Source: Armatimonadota bacterium (GTDB lineage Bacteria; Armatimonadota; Zipacnadia; UBA1398; JAKPQA01). From it: a stretch of 64,000 nucleotides of DNA. Numbering within the stretch: the first letter of the stretch is position 1; each line of letters starts with the position of its first letter. The notes below the pieces were generated by a model. That model did no database searches, was not told the DNA's origin, and saw nothing but the letters and a program-made list of their open reading frames with translations. Position numbers and translations under genes: made by a program. Where the stretch lies: NCBI GenBank assembly GCA_029547025.1, contig JAKPQA010000237.1, positions 1 through 64,000 on the forward strand. The letters are read 5' to 3'. Positions 53,670-62,679 of the stretch are shown piece after piece.

Positions 53670-55943
53670 ATGCGCCTACGCAGGCTATCGCAGGAGACCA
53701 GGAACATTCTGTACGTGATCGCCGTCGCGCTGATCGCGTTTGAGGTGGGTTTCCAGCCCATCCCGCTCAGCGTCAAGGAGAAGGTGGCCGAAGCAGAACC
53801 CGAGTTTGTGCGGACCCTCACCTACGAGTTCGCGAGCAATCTGGTTGGGATCCCGTCGGACCAGCCTTCCGCGGAGAAGAAGGCGGAGCAGAAGGCTACC
53901 TCTGAAGCGCCCGATAAGGCGGGGGACTCCAGCAAGGCCGGCGAGTCCAAGAAGACGGAAACGAAGCCCAAAGAGCCCGCCAAGCCGCTGACTCGGGATG
54001 ACCTCGTGAAGGAGATCAGAACCGAGCTAGAGAGCAAGGGCGTGCTCATCGCGGAAGACCCCAATGCCATCGCATTGCCCAAGGACAACCGGGTCGAGGT
54101 GAAGGTTCAGCTGCCTCCGACTCGGCGGGGCACCCGGCTCATCCCCGACGAGGGCAAGTTCAAGGAGTTCGATCGGGACGCCGCTGCCGCGCTCAAGGCG
54201 AAGTATTCGGGGCGGGCCGGTGCCATCACTCGAGTGGTTGCCAAAGTCCCCCGTCCGACAGAGGCGGAGCCCAACGTTCTCGTGAAGATCGGGCCGGTCC
54301 TCGGCCGGTACCTGGTGGTCGACCGGCCCTATCCACGCGTGAAGTTGGGCCTGGACCTGCAGGGCGGGGTGCGCAAGGTCTACGAGTGCGTGCCCGTGAG
54401 CACCTACCGCTACACTGACGAGACGCTCCCCACGGCGAAGAGTGGAGGCGGCACCGCGGCGAAGACCGCGGAGCAGCCGGCGACCGCGGCGGGCAAGGGG
54501 GAGGCCAAGACGGGCGGCGAGCCGGGCGCCCAGACGCCTGCCGAGGACACGCAGGCGATCTGGAGGACCGTGGCGGACGAGGTGAAGAAGGCGCTGACGG
54601 CCGAGGGAGCACGGGTGCAGGACTCGGCCCCAGTGGCTCGAGGCGTCTCAGTGACGGTGCGCACGCAGAACGAGGATGAGGCGAAGGCCTATCGTGCCAT
54701 CATCGACCGCGTGGTGAAGCAGCACGTGCCCGCCGCGACGCTCGCCGATGAGTCCAACATCTACATGACGAAGGACACTCTGCGGATCGTTCGCGATGTT
54801 ATCCAGCGTCGGGTGGACGGACTGGGCCTCACCGAGCCCGTGATCCAGGTCGAGGGCGACAACCGTGTCGTCGTCGAGATACCCGGCAAGCCGCAGGGCG
54901 ATATCGGCACGGAGGAAGCCCTGCTCGAGTTCGCGGAGGCCGACACTCAGAAGTTCCAGTTCAGCCAGCGTGAGGAGACTCTGCCGGGAGGCCGGAAGGT
55001 CGAGAAGGTCATCATCACCGACATGCGCACCGGCAAGCCGGTGGACCACAAGGTCTTCCTGAGCGATCCCACGACCCGGATCGTGTTCACCGGCGCCGAC
55101 CTGAAGAACCAGTGTCAGGCCCAGCCCGATCCCTACACCAACTCCTGGCAGGTCGCCTTCCAGATGAAGCCTCAGAAGGCAGAGGACTTCCGCCGCTACA
55201 CGGCCAGCCACGTGGGCGAACCCCTGCTGATCGTGCTGAACCGGGAAGTCATCATGTATCCGCAGATCAAGCAGGCCATCGGTGGGTCGGGTGTGATCGA
55301 GGGCAACTTCTCCTCCGCCGAGGCCAACCAGCTTGCTGTCTTCCTGAACGCGGGCGCCCTGCCGATCCCACTGGACGTCATCGAGACCCAGCAAGTGAGC
55401 GCGACACTGGGGCGCGATGCGATTACCAAGAGCGTTTGGGCGGGCGCGCTGGGCTTCGCCTGCGTGGCGCTCTTCATGGTGTTCTACTACCGCCTGCCCG
55501 GGGTCATCGCGGCCGTGGCCCTGGGGATCTACCTGTTGCTCATTGTTGCGGCGAATGTCATGCTCGACGCCACGCTCACCTTGCATGGCATCGCCGGGCT
55601 GATCCTCACGATCGGTATGGCGGTGGATGCCAACGTGCTCATCTTTGAGCGGCTCAAGGAAGAGCTGCGCTCCGGCAAGTCCATGAGGATGGCGGTGGAA
55701 GCAAGTTTCGCGCGGGCCTGGACGGCCATTCTGGACGGCCATATGACGGCGATCTTGGCGGCATTGGCCCTCCTGATCTATGGGACCGGCGGGATCCGAG
55801 GGTTCGCGATCTCACTCATGCTCGGGACGGTGTGCAATCTGATTACTGCCGTCACCATTACGAAGCTGCTGATGATGACCGTTACGCAATCGAGGCTCGC
55901 GCACATCAACTGGCTGTTTCGCGGTGCAGAGGGGAGGAGCTAG
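53670..55943 (+). CDS. secD: Protein translocase subunit SecD
   Basis: The 757-residue RND-type membrane protein uses the proton gradient to help pull exported proteins out of the Sec channel. It has an N-terminal helix, the large periplasmic domain with the conserved LGLDLQGG motif, and six helices near the C-terminus (ALGFACVALFMVFYYRLPG, then TIGMAVDANVLIFERLKEELRSG). It is longer than usual because of two Lys/Ala/Glu-rich low-complexity insertions, about 62-107 and 253-300. ATG 53670 is 12 nt after GGGAGG. secF follows after 3 nt. Confidence 0.96.
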   Translation: MRLRRLSQETRNILYVIAVALIAFEVGFQPIPLSVKEKVAEAEPEFVRTLTYEFASNLVGIPSDQPSAEKKAEQKATSEAPDKAGDSSKAGESKKTETKPKEPAKPLTRDDLVKEIRTELESKGVLIAEDPNAIALPKDNRVEVKVQLPPTRRGTRLIPDEGKFKEFDRDAAAALKAKYSGRAGAITRVVAKVPRPTEAEPNVLVKIGPVLGRYLVVDRPYPRVKLGLDLQGGVRKVYECVPVSTYRYTDETLPTAKSGGGTAAKTAEQPATAAGKGEAKTGGEPGAQTPAEDTQAIWRTVADEVKKALTAEGARVQDSAPVARGVSVTVRTQNEDEAKAYRAIIDRVVKQHVPAATLADESNIYMTKDTLRIVRDVIQRRVDGLGLTEPVIQVEGDNRVVVEIPGKPQGDIGTEEALLEFAEADTQKFQFSQREETLPGGRKVEKVIITDMRTGKPVDHKVFLSDPTTRIVFTGADLKNQCQAQPDPYTNSWQVAFQMKPQKAEDFRRYTASHVGEPLLIVLNREVIMYPQIKQAIGGSGVIEGNFSSAEANQLAVFLNAGALPIPLDVIETQQVSATLGRDAITKSVWAGALGFACVALFMVFYYRLPGVIAAVALGIYLLLIVAANVMLDATLTLHGIAGLILTIGMAVDANVLIFERLKEELRSGKSMRMAVEASFARAWTAILDGHMTAILAALALLIYGTGGIRGFAISLMLGTVCNLITAVTITKLLMMTVTQSRLAHINWLFRGAEGRS

Positions 55944-55946
55944 GCC

Positions 55947-57170
55947 GTGCAGCAGGCGCTACGGACCGGCGGGAAACACCCCTTTGACATCGTGGCGACC
56001 CGGTGGTTGTGGTTCACCCTGTCGGGGCTGGTTGGGGCCGTGGGGCTCGTGTTCCTGTTCAGCCGGGGGCTGAACCTCGGGCTCGACTACACCGGAGGAG
56101 GCCAAGTTCGCTTCTACACGGGCGAGGGCAAGCAGCTTCCGCCTCTGGGTTCACCGGATCGTCCGAAACTCGCTGCGGCGATCCGGGATGCGGCGAGTAA
56201 GGCCGTGGGTGGCGCCGTCGACTGCCGCCTATCGGGTGAAGATCAGATCGTGCTGCAGTTCCCGGCCCGAACCAATGAGGAACTCGAGTCACGGACGGCC
56301 CGGTTGCGTGATTCGCTCAACCAGGCGTTTGGTGACCAGCTCGGCACCGTTCGGGGGGGGGACAAGGATCACCCCGACCGCTTGGATACGACGTTCATTG
56401 GGCCCAAGATCGGAGGCGAGCTGCGGGCCAATGCGGTCAAGGCCCTCATACTGGGGTCCCTGCTGATCTTGGGGTACCTCTGGCTCCGGTTCGAGTTTCG
56501 TTTCGGCGTCGCCGCGCTCATCGCCATCCTGCATGACGCGGTGATTCTGGTGGGCGTCTTCGCCATCGGCTACTGGCAGATCGACCTGGCGTTCATCGCG
56601 GCGATCCTGACCGTTCTCGGGTATTCGGTGAACGACTCGGTGGTCATCTTCGACCGCATCCGCGAGAACATGGGGGCGCGGCGCAAGTCGGAGGACTTCG
56701 CGACCGTCGTCAATGACTCGCTGTGGCAGACGATGCCACGGTCGATCAACACGACGGCCACGACCCTCTACACGCTGGTGTTCCTGTTCCTGGTCGGTGG
56801 AGAGACCATCCACACGTTCTCGCTGGCACTGCTGGTGGGCATTTTCTCAGGCGCCTACTCGTCCGTGTTCAACGCCGCGCCCATCGTGGTGCAGTGGGGC
56901 ATCTGGTCGGCGCGCCGTGCGGAGCGGAAGGCCGCCAAGGAGCGCGAGGGCGCGGCGGCTCGGCCGGTAGCCCGCCAGCGGCGGGCACCCGCCTCGGCTA
57001 CGGTGGCGTCGGCCGACGCCTCGGCGGCAGAGGGTGTGGACGCCAACGGCTCGCCGGTTTCCACACCGGCCTCGGCTGGTAACGGTGGGGATGCGCCGAC
57101 CAAGGCGCGGGCGCAGGCCGCCAAGCAGAAACGTGCCGGGCGCCCCCAGAAGAGCAAGAGGCGCTGGTAG
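55947..57170 (+). CDS. secF: Protein translocase subunit SecF
   Basis: The 407-residue partner of SecD has the first helix (WLWFTLSGLVGAVGLVFLFSRG), the GLDYTGGGQV motif, and five C-terminal helices including LTVLGYSVNDSVVIFDRIRENM. The last about 75 residues are an added Ala/Lys/Arg-rich cytoplasmic tail (ending KKSKRRW-like), absent from E. coli SecF and possibly ribosome- or nucleic-acid-interacting. GTG 55947 is 3 nt after the secD stop, with GGGAGGAG upstream. Confidence 0.96.
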   Translation: MQQALRTGGKHPFDIVATRWLWFTLSGLVGAVGLVFLFSRGLNLGLDYTGGGQVRFYTGEGKQLPPLGSPDRPKLAAAIRDAASKAVGGAVDCRLSGEDQIVLQFPARTNEELESRTARLRDSLNQAFGDQLGTVRGGDKDHPDRLDTTFIGPKIGGELRANAVKALILGSLLILGYLWLRFEFRFGVAALIAILHDAVILVGVFAIGYWQIDLAFIAAILTVLGYSVNDSVVIFDRIRENMGARRKSEDFATVVNDSLWQTMPRSINTTATTLYTLVFLFLVGGETIHTFSLALLVGIFSGAYSSVFNAAPIVVQWGIWSARRAERKAAKEREGAAARPVARQRRAPASATVASADASAAEGVDANGSPVSTPASAGNGGDAPTKARAQAAKQKRAGRPQKSKRRW

Positions 57171-57174
57171 TCCC

Positions 57175-57636
57175 GTGACACGAACCGGAAGCCGGGGGCG
57201 ACGCCTGTCTCCGAAGCGGGCTCCGTCGGCGTGGCACTTGCTGTGCTTCTACTGGCTTCCCGCAGTGGTCTACGCGGCACTCATCCTCAGGCTGTGCACA
57301 ACGCGGCTCGATCTGCCATTGCCAGTGGTGCGAGGTATTGACAAAGTGGAGCACGGCGCCGCGTTCGGCAGTCTTGCCCTGGCCTTTCTGCGCGCGGTAT
57401 GGGCCACATGGCCCAGGCGACCCCTCTGGGTCGCCGTGCTGGCCTCCGGCGTGGCCGCAACAGGTCTGGGGGCCCTGGTCGAGGTGTTGCAGCGGTCGGT
57501 TCCGGGCCGTCGCAGCGACTGGTTCGACCTGGTCGCCGATGCAGCGGGTACCGTTCTGCTGCTGGGACTCGCCTACGCGTTCCTTGGGCGCTCGCCACGG
57601 ACGCGAGTCAGGCCAATTCCTCGGCGCAACGTCTGA
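57175..57636 (+). CDS. VanZ-family membrane protein
   Basis: The 153-residue protein has four predicted helices and the VanZ-type conserved positions DKVEHGAAFG and EVLQRSVPGRRSDWFDLVADAAG. VanZ proteins modify cell-envelope or antibiotic sensitivity (teicoplanin), but most homologues, like this one, are of unknown role. GTG 57175 is 4 nt after secF, so it is part of the secDF transcript. Its 3' end overlaps the convergent threonine aldolase gene by 29 nt. Confidence 0.85.
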   Translation: MTRTGSRGRRLSPKRAPSAWHLLCFYWLPAVVYAALILRLCTTRLDLPLPVVRGIDKVEHGAAFGSLALAFLRAVWATWPRRPLWVAVLASGVAATGLGALVEVLQRSVPGRRSDWFDLVADAAGTVLLLGLAYAFLGRSPRTRVRPIPRRNV

Positions 57637-58651
57637 TCCGCTCGATGGCGAGCGGGATGTGCTCCACGGGTACGTCGTGATGAGTCACCAGGCGGATCCG
57701 GTCTCCGGCCGCATAGCACAACACTCCGCGGGCACTAAGAGCCGCAGCCATCGTCTCGGCCGCCGCCCGCTTGGAGCGGAGCGCGAAGTAGACCATATTG
57801 GTCTGAACCAGCGCGCGGTTGAGTTCCAGAGCGGGACACTCGGCCAGGCCATCCGCCAGACGAGTGGCCTTCTCATGGTCCTCGGCCAGACGGTCGACCA
57901 TTCGCGTCAGGGCGACGAGGCCCGCAGCGGCGAGCACCCCGGCCTGGCGCATCCCACCACCGAGCATCTTGCGCTTCCGTCGCGCCTCTGAGATGAACGC
58001 CGCGCTCCCGGCCAATATACTCCCCACGGGCGCACACAGGCCTTTGGAGAGGCAGAACATCACCGAATCGGCCGGTGCCGCGAGCTCGGCGGGTGGGACG
58101 CCCTGTCTGACGGCGCTGTTGCATATGCGGGCCCCATCCAGATGAAGCCACAGCCGGCGGGAACGACACAAGTCGGCCAGAGCCTCGGTCTGCGCTCGTG
58201 TCGTGCAGGTTCCTCCCGCGCGATTGTTCGTGTTCTCGAGTATGACCAGCGTCGTTCTCGGGTGATGCACGTTGTCCGGGGTGATTCCGGACTGCACATG
58301 CTCCGGCAGCAGCACCCCGTCGGGTGTCAGGGGGACAAAGCGTACCGAGACCCCTGCCACGGCGGCGGGAGCGCCACCCTCATACTCGGCGCTGTGCGTA
58401 AGGTGACCGCACACCAGTGCGTCACCGGGCCGCGTCGCGACCAGGATGGCGCACAGGTTACCCATGGTCCCGCTGGGAACGAACAGGGCGGCCTCCTTGC
58501 CGATGAACTCCGCCGCCGTCGCCTCCAGCCGGTTCACGGTGGGGTCATCGCCGGCGACATCATCACCGACCTCGGCCTCGGCCATCGCCCGGCGCATTTC
58601 CGGCGTCGGCCGCGTCACGGTATCGCTTCGTAGGTCCACCACTGGCTCCAT
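57608..58651 (-). CDS. ltaE: Low-specificity L-threonine aldolase
   Basis: The 347-residue PLP enzyme cleaves threonine (or allo-threonine) to glycine and acetaldehyde. Signatures are VDLRSDTVTRPT at the N-terminus, the HLTHSAEYEGGAP loop, HLDGARICNSAV (PLP-binding Asp), and the lysine K203 in CLSKGLCAPVGS. Every expected site is intact. ATG 58651 has only a weak ribosome site, but it is the conserved family start; the longer in-frame start would add an unrelated leader. Divergent from the Gfo/Idh/MocA gene. Confidence 0.94.
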   Translation of the reverse strand: MEPVVDLRSDTVTRPTPEMRRAMAEAEVGDDVAGDDPTVNRLEATAAEFIGKEAALFVPSGTMGNLCAILVATRPGDALVCGHLTHSAEYEGGAPAAVAGVSVRFVPLTPDGVLLPEHVQSGITPDNVHHPRTTLVILENTNNRAGGTCTTRAQTEALADLCRSRRLWLHLDGARICNSAVRQGVPPAELAAPADSVMFCLSKGLCAPVGSILAGSAAFISEARRKRKMLGGGMRQAGVLAAAGLVALTRMVDRLAEDHEKATRLADGLAECPALELNRALVQTNMVYFALRSKRAAAETMAAALSARGVLCYAAGDRIRLVTHHDVPVEHIPLAIERIRRCAEELA

Positions 58652-58751
58652 GGCCGGGGGCTCACCATCCTCAACCTTCCCCGTGGCGGCGACCAGACAA
58701 GCCGCGACGAGCGAAGGGACTCGCGCGCAGACTGGCGCACATAGTAGAGCA

Positions 58752-58780
58752 TCGACGCGGCTGTGGTCACGCCGCGTCGA
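58752..58780. promoter_or_regulatory. 10-bp perfect inverted repeat in the ltaE-oxidoreductase divergent gap
   Basis: TCGACGCGGC (58752-58761) and GCCGCGTCGA (58771-58780) are perfect inverted copies with a 9-nt spacer. The dyad is centred about 55 nt before the oxidoreductase ATG and 115 nt before the ltaE ATG. A TACTAT hexamer on the minus strand (58741-58746) could be an ltaE -10, placing the dyad over its -35 region. No T tract, so an operator is more likely than a terminator. Confidence 0.55.
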
Positions 58781-58820
58781 CTTGCGATGAGGCACCTCGG
58801 GGAGATGGGGAGAGGCGTCG

Positions 58821-59891
58821 ATGGCGGACGAACGGATCGGCTTTGCCATTGCGGGCTGCGGCGTTATCGCTCCGTGGCACGCCTACGGGATCACGCACTC
58901 AGGGCTGACGGAACTTCGAGCCGTGTTCGATGTGGTGTTCGACCGAGCCAAGGGCCTCGCCGCGGACGTGGCTTCGAAGTACGGTGTGCCCGAGCCGCGC
59001 GTGTGCCGGACCCTGGACGAGCTGCTGGAGGACAGCTCGGTCTCCGCGCTGAGTGTTTGCACGCCCAGCGGCCTGCATGCAGAGATCGGCATCGCGGCGG
59101 CTGGGGCTGGGAAGCATGTGCTGTGTGAGAAGCCCATCGACATCACGCTGGAGCACATCGACGCCCTAGTGCGCGCCTGCCAGGACGCCGGCGTGAAGCT
59201 TGGGTGCATCTTCCAGCGGCGCACCTCGCCGCTCTGGCAGGGGATTCGACGGGCCGTTCGGGAGGGCGCGCTAGGCAAGATGCTTCTGGGTGATGCATAT
59301 CTCAAATACTACCGAAGCCAGGCCTACTACGACAGCGGCGACTGGCGAGGCACGTGGGCCTTGGACGGTGGCGGATGCCTGATGAACCAGGGCGTGCACT
59401 GCATCGACCAGGTCCAGTGGATCATGGGGCCAGTGAGGTCCTTGTACGCACAGACCGACCACCTGGCCCGAAGCATCGAGGTCGAGGACGTGGCATGCGC
59501 GGTGCTCCGTTTCGAGTCGGGCGCCATGGGAGTGCTGGAGGGCACGACTGGCATCGCACATCCGGGTGTGGACCACCGGCTCGAGTTTCACGGGGAGACG
59601 GGCACGATCCGCGTATTCGAGGAGTCTATCGTTGAGTGGAATGTGCCGGGAGTCGATCAGGGCGAGTTCATCCCCCGGGGCACGGCTGGGCAGGAGGCGG
59701 CGACGGCCGATCCCACTGCGATCGGCATGGAGGGTCACCTTCAACAGATCCGCGACATGGCTGAAGCCATTCGGGACGACCGAGACCCCATGGTGACCGG
59801 TCCGGAGGCCCGCAAGGCAGTGGAGATCATTCTGGCGGTCTACCGGTCTTCGCAGCAGGGCCAGCCGGTGTCATTCCCCCTGGAGCAGTAG
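58821..59891 (+). CDS. Gfo/Idh/MocA-family oxidoreductase
   Basis: The 356-residue enzyme has an N-terminal Rossmann domain (GFAIAGCGVIAPWHAYG) and the CEKPI active-site motif (VLCEKPIDITLEH). A C-terminal alpha/beta domain has GGGCLMNQGVHCIDQ, in which the His is catalytic in family members. It oxidises or reduces a sugar, cyclitol or amino-sugar with NAD(P). The substrate is not readable. It is followed after 3 nt by the amidohydrolase pair, forming a three-gene catabolic unit. Confidence 0.93.
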   Translation: MADERIGFAIAGCGVIAPWHAYGITHSGLTELRAVFDVVFDRAKGLAADVASKYGVPEPRVCRTLDELLEDSSVSALSVCTPSGLHAEIGIAAAGAGKHVLCEKPIDITLEHIDALVRACQDAGVKLGCIFQRRTSPLWQGIRRAVREGALGKMLLGDAYLKYYRSQAYYDSGDWRGTWALDGGGCLMNQGVHCIDQVQWIMGPVRSLYAQTDHLARSIEVEDVACAVLRFESGAMGVLEGTTGIAHPGVDHRLEFHGETGTIRVFEESIVEWNVPGVDQGEFIPRGTAGQEAATADPTAIGMEGHLQQIRDMAEAIRDDRDPMVTGPEARKAVEIILAVYRSSQQGQPVSFPLEQ

Positions 59892-59894
59892 CCG

Positions 59895-60659
59895 ATGCCG
59901 GACGAACCCATTATCGACTGCCACGTACACCCGGACCCGGTTGACCTTCCCGAGGGGCTCATTCGCGAGGCCAACCGCTTGGGCGTGACACAACTCATCG
60001 TGGCCTCGCTCGGACGCTCGTGGGACTATGAGCCCTCTCACGAACACTGCGTGCGAGGCAATCGGGACACCCTCGCCTTGGTGGATCGCTATGGGGGCAT
60101 GGTGCTTGGTTGGGCCTACGTCAATCCTCGCTTTGAGGATGAGGCGGAAGCGGAAGTCCGCTGGTGTGTCGAGGAGGCCGGCTTCGTCGGGATAAAGCTC
60201 TGGGTGTCCGCCCTGGCCTCGGAGTCCTGTGTCGGCCGTATGATCGATCTGTCGGTTGAGCTGCGCGTCCCCGTCCTGATGCATGCGTGGCACAAGGCCA
60301 CGGGCAATCTGCCTCTGGAGAGCACCCCGCAGATGCTTGCCGGCCTGGCGCAGGCCAAGCCGAGAGCGCGGATCATCATGGCCCATGTCGGTGGCGACTG
60401 GCAACTGGGGAGCCGGGCGGCCGAAGGCAGCCCCCTTCTGGTGGACACCAGTGGCTCCATCGTGGAGAACGGTATGATCGAGGAGACGGTGGCTCGGCTG
60501 GGCGCGCACCGGGTGCTGTTCGGCTCGGACGCTGCCGGCGTGGACTTGGCCACCGCCCTCGCCAAGATCACAGCGGCAGAGATTCCCCACGAGGCCAGGC
60601 GCCGAATCCTGTATGACAACGTTGTTGAGCTTCTCAGCTGGAGGCGCCAGGCGGCATGA
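59895..60659 (+). CDS. Amidohydrolase-2-family metal-dependent hydrolase
   Basis: The 254-residue TIM-barrel protein has a complete metal site: CHVHPD (HxH), MHAW, AHVGGDW and GSDA. That pattern is typical of the ACMSD/amidohydrolase-2 group, which decarboxylates or hydrolyses small carboxylic or lactone substrates. It lies 3 nt after the oxidoreductase and overlaps the next gene by 4 nt (ATGA). Substrate unknown. Confidence 0.88.
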   Translation: MPDEPIIDCHVHPDPVDLPEGLIREANRLGVTQLIVASLGRSWDYEPSHEHCVRGNRDTLALVDRYGGMVLGWAYVNPRFEDEAEAEVRWCVEEAGFVGIKLWVSALASESCVGRMIDLSVELRVPVLMHAWHKATGNLPLESTPQMLAGLAQAKPRARIIMAHVGGDWQLGSRAAEGSPLLVDTSGSIVENGMIEETVARLGAHRVLFGSDAAGVDLATALAKITAAEIPHEARRRILYDNVVELLSWRRQAA

Positions 60660-61426
60660 GACTGGACGTGTGTGCCTGGTGCGGAACGTGGCCCTTCCAC
60701 GGCGTACCCCACTCGGATGTGGACGGCCTCCTTCACCTGATGGACCGTGCGGCGATTGACGGGGCGTTGGTGGCGCCGCTGGACGCCGTGTTCGACCGGG
60801 ACTGCCGCGGCCCCAATGCGCGGCTCGCTCGGGCGCTGGCGACCCGCGGCGACCGGATGGCGTTCTGCGCCATGGCCAACCCCAGGTACCCCGGCTGGCA
60901 GGAGACGGTCCGGATCGCGGATGAGGATTGGGGCGCGGTGGCGGTCCGCGTGATTCCGACGTACCACGGGTATCGCACCGATGACCAGAGCCTGGTTGAG
61001 TTGGCCGAGGTCCTCGCCGAACGGCAGCTGCCACTCATCGTGACCACTCGGCTCCTGGATGAGAGAAGCCATCCCCCCGCGTTTCGGGTGCCCCCGGCCG
61101 CCATGGAGGGCGTCAATGCCCTGCGCGCGCGTGTTCCCAGGGTGACGCTGGTGGTGTCCTGGGCGCGTGTTGCCGAAATCGCGGCCCTCGACGATAATGT
61201 CGCAGTAGATCTCTCGGGGGTGCAGGGGCCGGGCGGCTTCCTGGAGAGCCTCCTGGAACCGCCAGGGCAGCGCCGGGTCTTGCTCGGCACGGGCGCGGTG
61301 CTCCAGGTTCCGGAGTGTGGTCTAGCCAAGCTCGGCTACCACAGCCTCAGCCGACGCCAGGCCAGTGATGTGGCATGGGGCTGGGCCCGGGAGCTGTTCC
61401 CGCGCTGGGGCCCATCGGCGGGGTAG
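60656..61426 (+). CDS. Amidohydrolase-fold protein lacking metal-binding residues
   Basis: The 256-residue protein parallels its upstream neighbour in length and pattern, but the HxH is replaced: the first strand reads LDVCAWCGTWPF. The later His (VTTR, VVSWARV) and Asp (LLGTGA) positions are also lost. This matches a group of amidohydrolase-like proteins with an xDVNxxLGxWPF opening often found beside active relatives (as I recall). It may be a non-catalytic partner of the neighbour or use another chemistry. Start ATG overlaps the previous stop. Confidence 0.78.
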   Translation: MRLDVCAWCGTWPFHGVPHSDVDGLLHLMDRAAIDGALVAPLDAVFDRDCRGPNARLARALATRGDRMAFCAMANPRYPGWQETVRIADEDWGAVAVRVIPTYHGYRTDDQSLVELAEVLAERQLPLIVTTRLLDERSHPPAFRVPPAAMEGVNALRARVPRVTLVVSWARVAEIAALDDNVAVDLSGVQGPGGFLESLLEPPGQRRVLLGTGAVLQVPECGLAKLGYHSLSRRQASDVAWGWARELFPRWGPSAG

Positions 61427-61470
61427 GGGGCCGCACTCCCGTGGCGCCACGTGGGGCAGGGGGCCAAGGG

Positions 61471-61959
61471 ATGCTGGTGGAGATGGTGGTCCACGCCATC
61501 GCCGTGGACCAGGGAGAGCAGTACATTATCGTCCTGCGAGACGCGACCCACACGCGGGCTCTCCCCATCGTGGTGGGCGCGGTTGAGGCCCGGGCCATTG
61601 ACAACGAGCTGCGTCGCCGGCGGCCGCCTCGCCCCCAGACGCATGACCTCCTACGTGACATCGTGATGAGCATCGAAGCACAGGTTCGTGCGGTGATCAT
61701 CACCGAGCTCCGTGACCAGACCTACTATGCCCTCGTCGAGATCGAGAGGCATGGCGAGACCTACCAGATCGACTCCCGGCCTTCGGACGCCATCGCGCTC
61801 GCGTTGCGATGCCGGGCTCCCATCTATGTATCACAGGATGTAGTGGAGGACACCACGGCTGCCGCCGAGGAGGCCGCGCGGAGCGCCGGTTCGTCACCGG
61901 AGATCGACGAGCGTTTCCAGCAGATCATCGCGGACGCCGGCCTCAACGACGCGGAGTAG
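61471..61959 (+). CDS. BFN/DUF151 bifunctional-nuclease-like protein
   Basis: The 162-residue protein matches the DUF151 domain: LPIVVGAVEARAI, then THDLLRDIV, then YYALVEIERHGETYQIDSRPSDAIALALR. Related plant proteins are reported as nucleases; bacterial ones are mostly untested. The C-terminal about 35 residues resemble a UVR-like helical end. ATG 61471 gives the conserved start. Confidence 0.9.
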   Translation: MLVEMVVHAIAVDQGEQYIIVLRDATHTRALPIVVGAVEARAIDNELRRRRPPRPQTHDLLRDIVMSIEAQVRAVIITELRDQTYYALVEIERHGETYQIDSRPSDAIALALRCRAPIYVSQDVVEDTTAAAEEAARSAGSSPEIDERFQQIIADAGLNDAE

Positions 61960-61968
61960 CCCACGCCC

Positions 61969-62679
61969 ATGCGCGGCGCTCGGGCGCTCATCCACCATCG
62001 GACCGCTTGGTCTGTGGGCATCGCCGCCTTTGTCTCCGGTCTCTCCGGGGCGGTGACGCCGGGTCCCCTCTTGGTGGGTTGCGTGGGTGAGGTTGCGCGG
62101 TATGGCTTCGTGGCCGCGCTGCTGGTTGTCGCGGGGCATGCCATGCCGGAAGCCTGCATCATGTGGCTCGTTCACCGCCGCCAGGATGTAGTGCGGCGAG
62201 CGCGACGGACCCGCAGAGTGATCACGGCTCTCGGCGTGGGCGCGCTATGCCTGCTGGGCATTCTGCTGTTGCGCGACGGTCTGGCCGGGGGGAGCAGTCT
62301 GGATCTGGCGGCGCGGGGGGCGTCTGGCGGCCGCTCGGTCGGGCCGCTGATCGCGGGGCTCTTGCTGACGGTGACCAATGCCTACTGGTGGATCTGGTGG
62401 GCCACCGTGGGCGCCGCCCTCACGGCCGCCGCTGCGACTCACGGGCGCGGCTCACTGGTCGCCTTCTTTGTGGGGCATGAGAGCTCCGACCTCGTGTGGT
62501 ACGCCCTGGTCGGAGCGCTCGTCGCCACAGGCCGCGAGCGCGTCTCTCCCACCGTCTACCATGCGATGCTGGTCGCCTGTGGCGCTGCTATGTTCGTGAT
62601 GGCCGCCGTGCTCCTGCTCGGCCTGTTTCGTCGCGAGCCGGCCGAGCGGCCCGCGCCCGTTCACTCGTCAAACTGGTAG
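61969..62679 (+). CDS. LysE-family exporter
   Basis: The 236-residue membrane protein has about six helices and the family motifs SGAVTPGPLLVG in the first helix and TNAYWWIWWATVG in the middle. Such proteins export amino acids or other small molecules with proton exchange. A Gly/Ser-rich loop (GGSSLDLAARGASGGRS) separates the halves. Its stop overlaps the convergent pentapeptide gene by 19 nt. Confidence 0.88.
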   Translation: MRGARALIHHRTAWSVGIAAFVSGLSGAVTPGPLLVGCVGEVARYGFVAALLVVAGHAMPEACIMWLVHRRQDVVRRARRTRRVITALGVGALCLLGILLLRDGLAGGSSLDLAARGASGGRSVGPLIAGLLLTVTNAYWWIWWATVGAALTAAAATHGRGSLVAFFVGHESSDLVWYALVGALVATGRERVSPTVYHAMLVACGAAMFVMAAVLLLGLFRREPAERPAPVHSSNW

